Assembly (NCBI GenBank): GCA_963576565.1
Contig: OY755047.1
Location: 35,803,851 to 35,867,850, forward strand
Length of the DNA stretch: 64,000 nt
Origin: Aspidapion aeneum
Taxonomy: Eukaryota > Arthropoda > Insecta > Coleoptera > Brentidae
Reading direction: 5' to 3'
Below, in pieces: positions 44,146 to 55,080 of the stretch. A program made the position numbers and the translations under genes. Every line of letters starts with the position of its first letter. The first letter of the stretch is position 1. Under the pieces are notes generated by a model. The model ran no database searches. It saw nothing but the letters and a program-made list of their open reading frames with translations, and was not told where the DNA came from.

Positions 44146-44974
44146 TAAAAATACAAATTGCAGAAAAAATGTAATTTCTTTAAGTTTTTTATAAATTGTC
44201 TAAATTGGAATTAATTGGAAAAAATAAATTTTTTCAACGAGCGTGCCAAAAATGTCATTTGTGCCGAAAATTAAACTTTGCGAAGTTTTTCCGCAGAAAA
44301 ATATCATTTTGGTTATAAAATATGGCGCTTGGTGTAAATAATCAGTTGTTATTGCATAGTGCCAAGCATTGCACGTTGACAATTAATTATAATATAAATA
44401 ACGTAAGATTTGAAATAAGAACTATTTTAACTTTATTTTCTTTGCGCTCGTAGAAAAACAATTGTTTCTAACACTTGCAGAAACCTATTTTTCCGCACCT
44501 AAATGCTTGACAGAACTGCGTGCAGAAAAATCGGTTTTCTGCATTAGTTAGGAAAATAGCATTGACTTCTATACCCTACGGGTAGACCCGGCATGGGCCA
44601 AAATTGCCATTATATCAAGCTTTTATCGCAATTGACCAAATACAAGTAAGAATTTAATGAGCAAAATAGGGATGAAAATAGAATTTCGGTTTGGTGAGTC
44701 CGGAAACATGCAACATCGCAAAAATATTCTATTTGCTTGTCTTGGATAAAAAAGGGCAGTGGCGGCGCAAAATAAAAATTTTGAATTCCACTAGAATTTT
44801 TTTATCAACAATTTTCTGTTTGAATAATAAATAATTCATGAATACTTACTTGTGTGTGTTTACAAAATTCTCTTCAGTAAAAAAAAAGAGTAAAAAGAAT
44901 TTCTAAGCATGCTAAGTGCAGTGGATGTATTAAAATTATTATTTTCATCTTAGAACTTTACAAATGTTGTACCT

Positions 44975-45095
44975 TCCAGGTAAAATATTTTCTTTCTTTG
45001 AACAAGGGTCTTCTTCAACTCTTCTTTTCTTGGGTGGACTACAAGTTATGCTCGAGTCAGATGAAATTTCGGAACTAAAAATTTCAATTCGAAAT
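44975..45095 (-). pseudogene. exon-like fragment with a nuclear-localisation-type basic motif
   Basis: Minus-strand translation reads EIFSSEISSDSSITCSPPKKR followed by RVEEDPCSKKENILPG: an acidic/Ser stretch followed by a PPKKRRVE basic motif like classical nuclear localisation signals. The 3' end is followed by a donor-like AAGGTACAA. It lies about 830 bp upstream, on the same strand, of the domain at 43985-44145, so both could be exons of one transposase or host gene. The foldback element at 45097 interrupts it at its 5' side. No start codon or longer frame is visible. Confidence 0.35.
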
Positions 45096-45096
45096 G

Positions 45097-45526
45097 GGAC
45101 AACCGGGCGCCGGGCCAACTCGGCGCCGCCAACAGGGCGCCACGCCGGGCCTAATGGGCGCCGGGCCAACTCAGCGCCGGACTATTTTTTTTTCGATAAA
45201 ATGTGCAGATAAAAACAAAATAAATATGTTATTTATACAAAACTTTCAACATCTATTAAGTCGAGTGTTGAAATTTGGTAGGTGTAGTGTTCTGCGACTT
45301 GAAACACCGCCAAGTTCCATATTCGATACATATCGATGCATAAATAAGAAAGTCCGCCATTTTGGATCCGCCACTTTAATTTTTTTAAGGTTGTTTTTCA
45401 TCTGCACATTTTATCAAGAAAAAATATTTTAGTCCGGCGCCCAGTTGGCTCGGCGTCAAGTTGGCCCGGCGCCCAGTTGGCCTGCCGCCAAGTTGGTGGC
45501 GCCGAGTTGGCGGCGCCCAGTTGTCC
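45097..45526. mobile_element. GC-rich foldback element built on GGCGCC repeats
   Basis: Inverted arms 45097-45210 and 45400-45526 begin GGGACAACCGGGCGCC or, in reverse, GGACAACTGGGCGCC. Each arm contains four to five copies of a GGGCGCCGGGCCAACT-like 16-17-mer, and ends in an AT-rich stretch with ATAAAATGTGCAGAT that is identical in both arms. The spacer is about 190 bp of AT-rich DNA. The GC content contrasts sharply with the surroundings. No transposase. Confidence 0.8.
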
Positions 45527-46073
45527 TAGACTGCAACACATTTCAGGGGTCTGGTACGTTTTACCACCTTTCTTAAAACTACGAAGTTTTTTGAAAAATG
45601 ATAATTTTAGACCATTTTATAATGATTTCTAAAAAAAAAATTGCGGACTATCGTTGATTTTGTTAAAAAAATTGAAATTGAAACATTCTTAAAACCCCAT
45701 TAAAACCCATACAAATAGCTACAAAAGAAGCATTTTCTCATTTCAAACTGAAACAAAACGGTCCCTGACGTCTATCAGCTGTCAACAAAAACTTGAAATA
45801 ACTAAGGTCACTGATCCAAATCGGGTCAGTTTTTTTGGTCCTTTTATGAAAATGCACAATTTTTAGAAAAGCATGAAATTCAAAACAAAATCAAGAAAAT
45901 TATGATTCCTACATTTTTACAAATAAAAATTAGTTTAATTGAACATTATATCAATTTTTATTCCTTAAAACACTAAAAATTAATAATTATTTACTTTTTT
46001 AAAATTTATCGAAGGTCTAACTGAACAAAAGCAAACTGAACCCATCCGTATCGAAATCGTTTGGTTCGGTTCG
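45527..46073. other. unassigned AT-rich DNA
   Basis: No gene or clear repeat recognised between the foldback element and the satellite. Confidence 0.3.
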
Positions 46074-47095
46074 ATTTGCTTAAACTGAACCGAACCTAAC
46101 CGAATATAGCTAAACCTAACCTAAACAATCCTAGCGGAACCTAACCGAATATAGCTAAACCTAACCTAAACAATCCTAGCGGAACCTAACCGAACATACT
46201 CAAACTGAACCAACCTAACCCAACCTAACCCAACCAAACCCAACCTAACCCAACCTAACCCAACCTAACCCAACCTAACCCAACCTAACCCAACCTAACC
46301 CAACCTAACCCAACCTAACCCAACCTAACCCAACCTAACCCAACCTAACCCAACCTAACCCAACCTAACCCAACCTAACCCAACCTAACCCAACCTAACC
46401 CAACCTAACCCAACCTAACCCAACCTAACCCAACCTAACCCAACCTAACCCAACCTAACCCAACCTAACCCAACCTAACCCAACCTAACCCAACCTAACC
46501 CAACCTAACCCAACCTAACATAACCTAACCCAACCTAACCCAACCTAACTCAACCTAACCCAACCTAACCCAACCTAACCCAACCTAACCCAACCTAACC
46601 CAACCTAACCCAACCTAACCCAACCTAACCCAACCTAACCCAACCTAACCCAACCTAACCCAACCTAACCCAACCTAACCCAACCTAACCCAACCCAACC
46701 TAACCCAACCTAACCCAACCTAACCCAACCTAACCCAACCTAACCCAACCTAACCCAACCTAACCCAACCTAACCCAACCTAACCAAACCTAACCAAACC
46801 TAACCCAACCTAACCCAACCTACCCAACCTAACCCAACCTAACCCAACCTAACCCAACCTAACCCAACCTAACCCAACCTAACCCAACCTAACCCAACCT
46901 AACCCAACCTAACCCAACCCAGCCCAACCTAACCCAACCTAACCCAACCTAACCCAACCTAACCCAACCTAACCCAACCTAACCCAACCTAACCCAACCT
47001 AACCCAACCTAACCCAACCTAACCCAACCTAACCCAACCCAGCCCAACCTAACCCAACCTAACCCAACCTAACCCAACCTAACCAAACCTAACCT
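46074..47095. repeat. telomere-like decamer satellite, (TTAGGTTGGG)n on the minus strand
   Basis: From about 46211 to 47093 the plus strand is an almost perfect tandem array of CCCAACCTAA, about 88 units, with rare variants (CCCAGCCCAA, CCAAACCTAA, a missing base near 46822). The G-rich strand alternates the insect telomere unit TTAGG with TTGGG. Upstream, 46074-46210 is a degenerate lead-in with a 45-bp block (CCGAATATAGC...CTAGCGGAA) repeated twice. No subtelomeric genes are seen, so it is interstitial in this window. Confidence 0.9.
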
Positions 47096-49100
47096 ACCTA
47101 TTGTTAATAAATATAGTAAAAGTTGTTAGGTTTATGTCCAGGGGGTAACCATTGTCCATAATCGTCGGAAATCGAGTTAGGATTAGTGTATGCGACCATA
47201 AACATTGAGTGGCGAGTGAGTGTTTGGTCTTCAATTTTTTTAGGGAAATTTTTCAAAATCTTTTTTTGCGCACTCTGGGCACCCTAATAAACCGTAATCT
47301 GGTCACCCTAATCCATCGCAATCAAAGAAAATGGGTAATCGAAGTGCCACAAATTTTTTGTTGGTTTCTATTCTTCTTTTATATTATGTAGGACAAAATT
47401 ATTAATTAAACTAAGTGACCTTATTAAGTAAGACAGCATGATAGTCAAATGACATTAGAAGGACATAAACATATGATACCGGCCTGTAGACCGGTCGCGG
47501 TGGTCATATAATAATAAATATATACTTTCGCGATGAAAGACCAAAATTTAACTTAAAATTACTGTAAAGTCCGCAAAAAACATTAAATTTATCGAAATTT
47601 ATAAAAACATAGATCAGTGTGTGTAACAATTCATCAAGATGTATGAAACTCGACCGTGACATGTCAAAAGTTTGGTTCGAAAAAACAAAAACAACTGGAT
47701 AAAAATCGGTATGTAAGAATTTAAAAAGAAATCATTTTTAAGAAAATCAAATACTTTTTGTTAATTTTCATGCAATGCAAAAAAAAGTGCGGGGAAGTGA
47801 CACTTTCTGAATCAAAATGTGTGAGGGTAAAATCGCACGGTCGCAGAAAAAACTATCTATCGTGACGCTACTGAACTTTCTCGTGTTTTAGGAAAAACTA
47901 TCTGTCAAGACGACTTACCCATGAAATGTTGTTTTTTTATGGATTTTTTTTCTTCTTTTGCACAAAAAACAATTTTGGACCATGTTTAAACTCAAATAGT
48001 TACTTCTAAACTTGTTTTTAAACGTTTTAAGATTTCTTTTTGTAATATTCCCGCACAAAATTCAAAAAAAATCATTTCCGTACTTAGACAACATTGTCTA
48101 TCAGTTTTCCCTGTATACACGGACTAACAGGTAGAATAACTCAAAATACGGCAGGTGGATTAAAGGTAGCCAGCTGCTTTTCTGTCGCACTTATGCCGTC
48201 AGTGTGAAAGAGATAAAAGTACCCTTATATTATCTAGGGTATTATTAGCATGCAAAATCACTCTATCTTTGTCCGTTTCACATGTTCAATAATGTCTATC
48301 TCGGTTTTTATTGTAAAAGAAATACCCGACCATAGGAACCAAATTGGATAGGGTCAATAAAAAATGCCTTGTCTTTCCGTCTCTAACGCCCTTTTAGGGC
48401 GTTATACAACTCAATGGAAAATAGCTATTTTACCTATCTTTTTCTCGTTTTTTCTTTTCCTCGAATATTTATTTATTTTCTCTTTTTTTTCGTAAAAGTA
48501 GATAGAGTTTAGGGAGTTCTGCGTCTAAAAAATCGGTTTTCTGTACTTGTTAGGAAAATAGCTATTTTACCAATCTCTTTCTCGTTTTTTCTTTTGCTCA
48601 TATCTTTCTTTTCTGTATTTGTTTTTCATTAAAGTAGAAGCGGTTTTGGGGATTCCATAGATAGGTTTTTCATAGTTGGAACTGCTATCTGCTTACCTTG
48701 TTGAAATTTCCTAGCATGATACCTACATAAAAAGAATAAATGTTGCAAACTTTATCTGCAAAACAGGATATTATTTTATCTTACTATTTCTGTGGTTTTG
48801 TTAAAATTACCGACCTTTATCATTTGTTTTCTTGTTGTCTTGTTTTCTTGTTCTGTTAATATTTTTCTAATTATTTTTTCTTTCTTTCCTCCAATGTTTA
48901 AATCAATCCTAGTGCCTTTTCCACGTATTTTTTTAAAGAACCATTCATTTTTCTACAAAAAATACATGTGCTTTACTAGCTTTGGTCAATTCTGTCCCAC
49001 ACTGTCAATCATGTCTCAACTAAAAAATGGCAAAATTGGGACAGAACTGACAGGAACAGGGTTGACTTTTTTGACCTTTTGTAGTTCAGGGCTATCAAAA
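47096..49100. other. unassigned DNA with a short direct repeat
   Basis: No gene seen. A block with AAAATAGCTATTTTACC, TCTTTTTCTCGTTTTTTCTTTT occurs at 48418-48475 and again at 48551-48600. AAAATCGGTTTTCTG...TTAGGAAAATAGC at 48530 also occurs at 44527. GACCGGTCGCGG at 47489 is a short GC-rich palindromic patch. Confidence 0.4.
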
Positions 49101-49104
49101 TGGA

Positions 49105-49680
49105 CGGGCCACGATCCTCCACTTTGTTGACGTCACATCCGGGGCTGATTTTTTTTTGATGGTCACGTTACGACACAGCTGATTGTCTTTAAAATATTGA
49201 AGTTGGAATGAAGGTTGACGGATATTTAATTTTTTTTTAAATAAAGCCGTTTTTGAGATTGTTTTTACTTTATTCTAGCAGAACAATTTTTTTTAAATGT
49301 ATAGTAAGCCCTAATTTTTCATAGCCGCTTCATTAGCTCACACAAAAATTAAGTTTAAAGCAGAAGCGAATGTGACAATCACATATGACAAAGTCAAATA
49401 CATGTCAAATATAACAGCTGGCATGTGATACATGGCGGGTAATTTGAATTCAAAATAAGGAATGCTAAATCTTGAAGATTTTAACATTTTAATCATGTTG
49501 CTTCCTTACAAACCTTTGGTGGAATATCGGGATGGTGTCTGAGAATATTTCACTGAAATTTTGCGGAAATCTGTAGTGCCATTTTGAAAATATCATAAAA
49601 AAACGTGTGACCTTCCATAAGACTCAATGTCAAATTCAGCCCCGGGAGAACAGCTGATTTTTTCACGGTCGTGGCCTCTA
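49105..49680. mobile_element. candidate MITE, ends GGGCCACGA and TCGTGGCC
   Basis: The left end GGCCACGATCC followed by CCGGGGCTGA is mirrored at the right by TCAGCCCCGGGAG and CGGTCGTGGCC, and CAGCTGATT occurs near both ends. Arms are imperfect and no target duplication was found. No coding part. Confidence 0.4.
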
Positions 49681-50645
49681 CTTTATGTTGGCCTTGTGTA
49701 GTTATTTTAATTCTCCAAGTAAAATGAGACTATGTATCTTAATAAAACACGTTTTTACAACCACGGCTTTACTTACTTTTTCATAAAAATTGTATTAAAC
49801 ACCAATAAAATTTGACTCAAAAAGTGTACTCTACCGACAGGATTGACGTATAATTATTTTTTTAAGTTTTTTTTACTTTTGCCAGCAAAAATTACCATAA
49901 ATTTCTAAACAGCAACCTCCTGTGTTGTTTTCATTTGACAGAAATAATTTATTGTTAATTATTTTAAGTATATTGCAGCCATCTATACATGACCAAGCGA
50001 CTTAAAACAAGTGGTGACAGGATTGGCACAAAACTAAGCGGACAACATATCTCGCACATTTCTAAAAATATATATCATTGGATTTGACTTTTTGTTAAAA
50101 AAAATTGTAACAAACAAGACAAAGAAGTAAAATTAATACAAATGTTAGCGTCAAAATTGGTTTAACACCTTTTTATTTAGGAATAAAGTTAAAATTTCAT
50201 TTTGGGGACACGTGACAGAATTGACATTTTTGATTTTACCTGCTAATTTTATCAAGATTAGCTGACTTTTTGCTTTGCAAAAAAAAGCGTCTTTCGGAAA
50301 TTTCGTGTAAATTTAGAATTAAGTCAAATTTTATGAAAAATTATTATTCTAATATTCAAAAAAGTCAGAAAACCGAAAATGTACACTTTTGAGAGAAATG
50401 TCCATATATATAGTCGGGGGCTATAGCGTCAAAATTTTGCATCCGTGGGCTACTTGATGAAGATTTTACACCTGCTTTAATCGATTACTAATGATCCCAC
50501 CAACACTGCCTGACCTGTTAACAGACCCAAAATTGTTTCAGTCAAAAAGTAAGGGCAGGGTGCCAAAATATTGTTTTAACTCTGAACGGTTCAAGCTTTA
50601 GGAATGAAACTATTGCACCTGCACAACTATGTCTTATCAAATTGG

Positions 50646-50800
50646 TAGCTCATAGTTTTTTTGCAGCGCGATACCGCTGCGACACCGCGCTGCAGAAAAA
50701 CGCGTGGGTGTATCGGCGCTACGGACCGCAATTGCGGTAACGCTGCGACACCGCGCTGCAGAAAAACTCGTGTGTGTATCGGCGCTTAACGCTAAATATG
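50646..50800. repeat. CpG-rich tandem duplication, 66-bp unit
   Basis: GCTGCGACACCGCGCTGCAGAAAAAC with GTGTATCGGCGCT repeats at 50676 and 50742. Each unit is palindromic in part (GCAGCGCG/CGCGCTGC), and the perfect 14-bp palindrome ACCGCAATTGCGGT lies between them. It is probably the end of a non-autonomous transposon. Confidence 0.65.
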
Positions 50801-51085
50801 TAATAGCTTCTAGTTCTTTTGACCCATTAAAAGAGTTATAACGAAACAGCGCTGTAAAAACAAGTATGGTTCATTTAGTTTTCTTTGGGGTCAATTTTAA
50901 AAGTTGACGGCAGCGTTGGTCTGGGACCCTAAGGGCCTGCCGGACAGAGACCTTACGGGACCTATAAATTTTCGATAAATACTGCCTTGAGAAAAATAAA
51001 TATCTGCTATATTTAAGTTTAGATGTTTAGATAAGTTTTGGGCCTGGACTGTATATTAGTCGCATTCTTATTTTGACAATACTTG

Positions 51086-51290
51086 CAGTGGCGGATCCAG
51101 GGGGGGGGGGCACTAGGGGCACTTGCCCTCCCCCCCCCCGAGAATTTTTCTAATATACAAAAAATGAGTAAAAAGTAAGGTTTTTGCTAATTAAAATTCA
51201 AAATTTTTGCTTGCGGCGCATTAAAATGTTACCAAGAAAAAATGTCACCTTAAGTGCCCCCTCCGAGAAGCACCTCTGGATCCGCCCTTG
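51086..51290. mobile_element. hAT-like MITE with perfect 8-bp target duplication
   Basis: The left end CAGTGGCGGATCCAG and the right end, in reverse, CAAGGGCGGATCCAG are inverted repeats. AATACTTG flanks the element at 51078-51085 and 51291-51298. Size 205 bp. It contains G- and C-runs (about 10 each) forming a stem. An 8-bp duplication with a CAG start is the hAT signature. Confidence 0.88.
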
Positions 51291-51298
51291 AATACTTG

Positions 51299-51440
51299 AA
51301 CAACCTACGATATGTTGATGATATCGCCTTAATAACAGATAAGAAATAAAAATGCTGGAAGAACTGGATATAGCAGCTAAAAATATGGACTTGAAAATGA
51401 ACTAGGTACACTAAAACTAAAATCATAACAAACAGATGAA
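51299..51440 (+). pseudogene. LINE reverse-transcriptase scrap
   Basis: Plus-strand translation gives LRYVDDIALITD, then MLEELDIAAKNMDLKMN, the RT active site (YVDD) and the following helix of a non-LTR reverse transcriptase. A stop lies between the two parts. The hAT MITE inserted directly upstream. Confidence 0.6.
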
Positions 51441-51465
51441 GGTATCACAATCAGAATATAGAACA

Positions 51466-51473
51466 AATAGAGG

Positions 51474-51543
<70 letters not shown>

Positions 51544-51568
51544 CCTCTATTTTTTGGTTGTGATCATT

Positions 51569-51618
<50 letters not shown>

Positions 51619-51637
51619 AATGATCACAACCAAAAAA
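51466..51637. repeat. two adjacent long TA-cored palindromes
   Basis: First: AAATAGAGGAATT (51466-51478) and AATTCCTCTATTT (51540-51552) flank about 60 bp of (TA)n. Second: a 27-bp arm at 51550-51576 and its exact reverse complement at 51611-51637 flank (TA)n, making the whole 88 bp close to a perfect palindrome. They can form cruciforms and are prone to assembly error. Confidence 0.85.
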
Positions 51638-51788
51638 TCACTTTTAAAAACTTTATTTACTACTAAAGACTTAAAGCTAGGTTGATCTTACTACTATGAC
51701 TTCTAACTAAGAACTGATTTTTGAGAGTGAATGTAATAGAAAGTAGGTTTGCTTTTATATCCAATGTTTACTTTCAAAAGTTGTTTAC

Positions 51789-51791
<3 letters not shown>

Positions 51792-51832
<41 letters not shown>
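51792..51832. repeat. (TA)n microsatellite
   Basis: About 17 TA units with one interruption near 51825. It is close to the palindromes at 51466-51637. Confidence 0.8.
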
Positions 51833-51835
<3 letters not shown>

Positions 51836-52111
51836 TACTATAGTGAAAAACTATATTTTTAATAAATTCACATTTTCCATCATTCAAAAATAGGCTTATT
51901 ATACATGATTGAAAAGCTCTTTTAATGCTCTATTTATTGACGTATAAATTCAATCATAACAAAAACATTTCATGTAAAAAAAGCCAAGTACGCGAAAATG
52001 GCATTCCGTAAAAAGAATTGAGATAAAAGTAAAGCCAAGTTCTCCAATACAAATTTCAAAATGAAAGGTTCTTACTAGTTTGGATATGTTTTTTTAAACT
52101 TTGCTAGATGT

Positions 52112-52566
52112 ATATACAGTGTGTCCCGACTACCCGTCCACCCCTTTTAAAACCTAGGGGAAAAGTTTTTTTATTGATCCAAAAAATTACTCGAGTACGC
52201 TCTTTCGATTGGTAGTAGATGTTTTCAACTTTCGGAATGGACTGGAAGTGGGCTATTTAGGCCCTGAGTCCGTTTTTCAAATAGGAATGGGCATATATAT
52301 AAAAAAATAATGACGTTTAAGAAAAAAAAAATCAAATAAAAGTACGTATTTTCTTGCGTAGAATCCGCATCCGTTGCAAAATTATGCCCATCGCTATTCA
52401 AAAAACGGATTTTAGTCCTGAATAGGCTACTTCCGGTCAGCGCCGGAATACCACCAATTGAAACAACGTACTTGATAGGGCTACAATCATTTTTTAGACC
52501 GTTAAAAAAATCCATCCCCTCCGTTTTAAAAGGGGTGGACGGTGGGTCTGGGACACCCTGTATATG
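52112..52566. mobile_element. MITE with ACAGTGTGTCCC/GGGACACCCTGT ends
   Basis: The left end ATATACAGTGTGTCCCGAC and the right end, in reverse, ATATACAGGGTGTCCCAGAC are followed on both sides by CGTCCACCCCTTTTAAAAC, giving arms of about 45 bp. Internal halves are also partly inverted (GCATCCGTTGCAAAATTATGCCCAT region). No transposase frame; the 96-codon minus frame inside it is chance. Confidence 0.8.
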
Positions 52567-52830
52567 ACTTTAAGAAGTTCGAGGTTAGAAACTGCCTTAA
52601 AATAATCCCCTCTTCTCTTTCTAGCACTCGGGTGTCATAAATACACAGTCATATTTTAAATTTAGAAAAAGATAGTTATTAAAAAAATAACATAATTAAG
52701 TATTAAATTAAGAATGAAATCATATTATTGTTTTCCTTAAGGTCCAGTTACTCGGTGAGACAGTCTGACACTGATTTGCGACTGACTGCCAAAACTAAAT
52801 CTGACATTAACTGCCATTCGCCCCTGCTCG

Positions 52831-52992
52831 CCAGTGGCGTATATAGAAAAAAGTTTCGGGAAGAGGGGGGGCGATCCCATAAGGCCGAATTTTATGCTAT
52901 TTTATGTTTGTATTCATGAAATGTGTGGAAAATATCTTAGCTTCGGGTGGAGGGCGGGTCCGGCAGGCCCGTCTCTTATATACGGCACTACT
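52831..52992. mobile_element. candidate hAT-like short element
   Basis: The left CAGTGGCGTATATAGA and the right, in reverse, CAGTAGTGCCGTATATAAGA form short inverted ends, with a G-run inside. No duplicated flanks could be confirmed. Confidence 0.45.
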
Positions 52993-53602
52993 GCCAGCTA
53001 AAGAAAAGAGAATTCGCCACCGAACCAACAAGGGTGTTTAACCGAACTTTATTTTTTCTTACATTATAGCTTCCCTATTTAGGTGTTCCTAACCTGTCCT
53101 TCATACACCACTATTTGCAACAAACGAAATGTCCTTATAAAATTGATTTATGCTCTTTCAAAAAAGCTGTTTTTTGAAAAACTACTTTAAAAAAATCAAA
53201 ACATTGTTTCGTAAAAAAACGATAAAAGAAAAATCTAAAAAATGTTCACTGTACCAAATAAACAAAATTGCAAACGTAATCATGGCGGCGGTGCTGAGTT
53301 AGGTCGGCTCGGTTCGGTTTGGAGTCTGCGGCAAGATAGTCCTACGACGAGTTTGGTCGGCGATGAATTTTCCTATTCCCAAGAAGCAGTTGCATAATCC
53401 CATATTCCAGCCGCCAACTTTTATAAGTTGTCCCAAAATAAACTGAATTGACCATAGTTACGGCGTAATACAGGTAGATTTCAAAAAATCATAACTTGGC
53501 TATTTTTCAAACACGGAAGCAGTTGTTTAACAGTGAAATGTTTCAGAAATAAACAAAAAAAGCATTTTTGATTAAAATTTAAATTCTAGCACTCATGGGT
53601 TT

Positions 53603-53987
53603 GAGACCCTGTATGTATGACATATTTTAAAGAAATAGAGACACGAAAAACCTATCAAAGTCACTAAAACTCAAATTTTTTAGTTATGTTACTTTATTGC
53701 CAAGTTCATTGTCGTTTCACTTAAATAATTTATGTTGCCAACGGTGATAAAGATGATGTCATCATGCAACATAGAAACAAACACGTTTGTCTGTCACCCC
53801 TGTAAATGTTTGTCAAAAATCGTTTATTGTTATTTTCCGACGCGTATAAATGAACATGGACAGAAGGTGCGTCTCTCTCTAAACAGGGCTAAAGTCTAGA
53901 GGACTAAAATTACCCTCCTTTCTATTTGACTTTGATAACTTTGTCGGATCTCTATTTCTTTAAAATATGTCATACATGCAGGGTCTA
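53603..53987. mobile_element. MITE with ~60-bp terminal inverted repeats
   Basis: GAGACCCTGTATGTATGACA and the following TATTTTAAAGAAATAGAGA at the left are mirrored by TCTCTATTTCTTTAAAATA and TGTCATACATGCAGGGTCTA at the right, with ATCAAAGTCA continuing the arms. Length about 385 bp; no coding part. Confidence 0.85.
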
Positions 53988-55080
53988 TACAATCTAGAAA
54001 CTCAATTCTGGGTCATGTTGCCTACATTATGGACCGAACAGGAAATATTGTAGGTGATTGACAGAATGGAAACAAGGCTCTTTTGGTGAAACTGAGCCAG
54101 TGGCGACACGTGGCGCAGTGTTATTATTTGGTGTTGTAGAACTTGTTGTCAACACCAATTTATAAAAATTGTAGTCAATGTACATTTATAACAAAGTCTA
54201 TATAACAATGATACATACTTAATAATTATTCTTAATATAACCTGTCTAAATTTATCCTTGTATTTCTTTATGAATTTTATATATTGCGTTTTTTTTCTAT
54301 CAGAATTATGTTTAAATTACTGTTAACAACGTCCTTATGAAAAATAAAAATAAAATAGTATAGATTATGGAAAAGTTATGGGATATTACTACGTAATAAT
54401 AATTTTATAATAATTAGTTTTTTATCATTTCTCCTCTTCTGATAATCACCTGCAAGAGCTTATTCACAAAAATTTTATGGACCACATAAATTTTAAAACA
54501 AAAGGAGTCAAAATATTATTTTTAAAACGATCAAGGCTTTTTTTTTTAAGTGTTGATCTAATATGAGACTTATGTATATAGTTGTCAACTTCACTCAAAA
54601 TCACTAAAACGTAATTTCATTTAAATATAATTAAAAAAATAATGACATTTTCTAAAGGGTTACGCCGCGCCGTTTCTGTAAACCAATATGGTAAAACTGT
54701 GTATTGCTCACCAAAATAAAAACGAAAGTTTTTGTAATGAACTCTCAGTGATTCTATAACACCAAACCAAACTCAAAGACGATATTCGCTTCAACGAAGA
54801 TAGAGAACTCCACATCCTTACAGTTTTGCGGACCTTTTTGGAACATTAAAATTACGATAAAAAATTTAATAATTTTCGTGTCTTTCTTCATATATTGTTG
54901 CATTTCTTTCTGTATTTTTTTTAGTTTGGTTATTTTTTGGATTCTCATGCACGATAAGATTCTTAGTAATTTGTTTTTAGAGACATGACTAATTTAAGTT
55001 CAGATCAACCTCTGGGTAAGGGGAAAACATGAAAGACAGGGGCTAAGACGCAGCAGAGCCTTTACCAAAGGCCTGGATGC
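53988..55080. other. unassigned AT-rich DNA
   Basis: No gene or repeat recognised. Confidence 0.3.

Noticed and set aside
44945..45169. 74-codon minus frame as a complete gene
   Set aside because: Its N-terminal half is the GC-rich arm of the foldback element; only the part from about 45095 down looks coding, and it is reported as a fragment.
46211..47093. CRISPR-like array
   Set aside because: Continuous 10-mer tandem repeat with no spacers; eukaryotic satellite.
48792..49130. 112-codon plus frame rich in Phe/Leu/Ile, membrane-protein-like
   Set aside because: Hydrophobicity follows from T-rich DNA; no family resemblance and it runs into the end of a MITE candidate.
52225..52515. 96-codon minus frame
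   Set aside because: Entirely inside a MITE with inverted ends; no domain.
53265..53345. GC-richer patch CATGGCGGCGGTGCTG as a possible host exon start
   Set aside because: No open frame of useful length and no splice signals found nearby.
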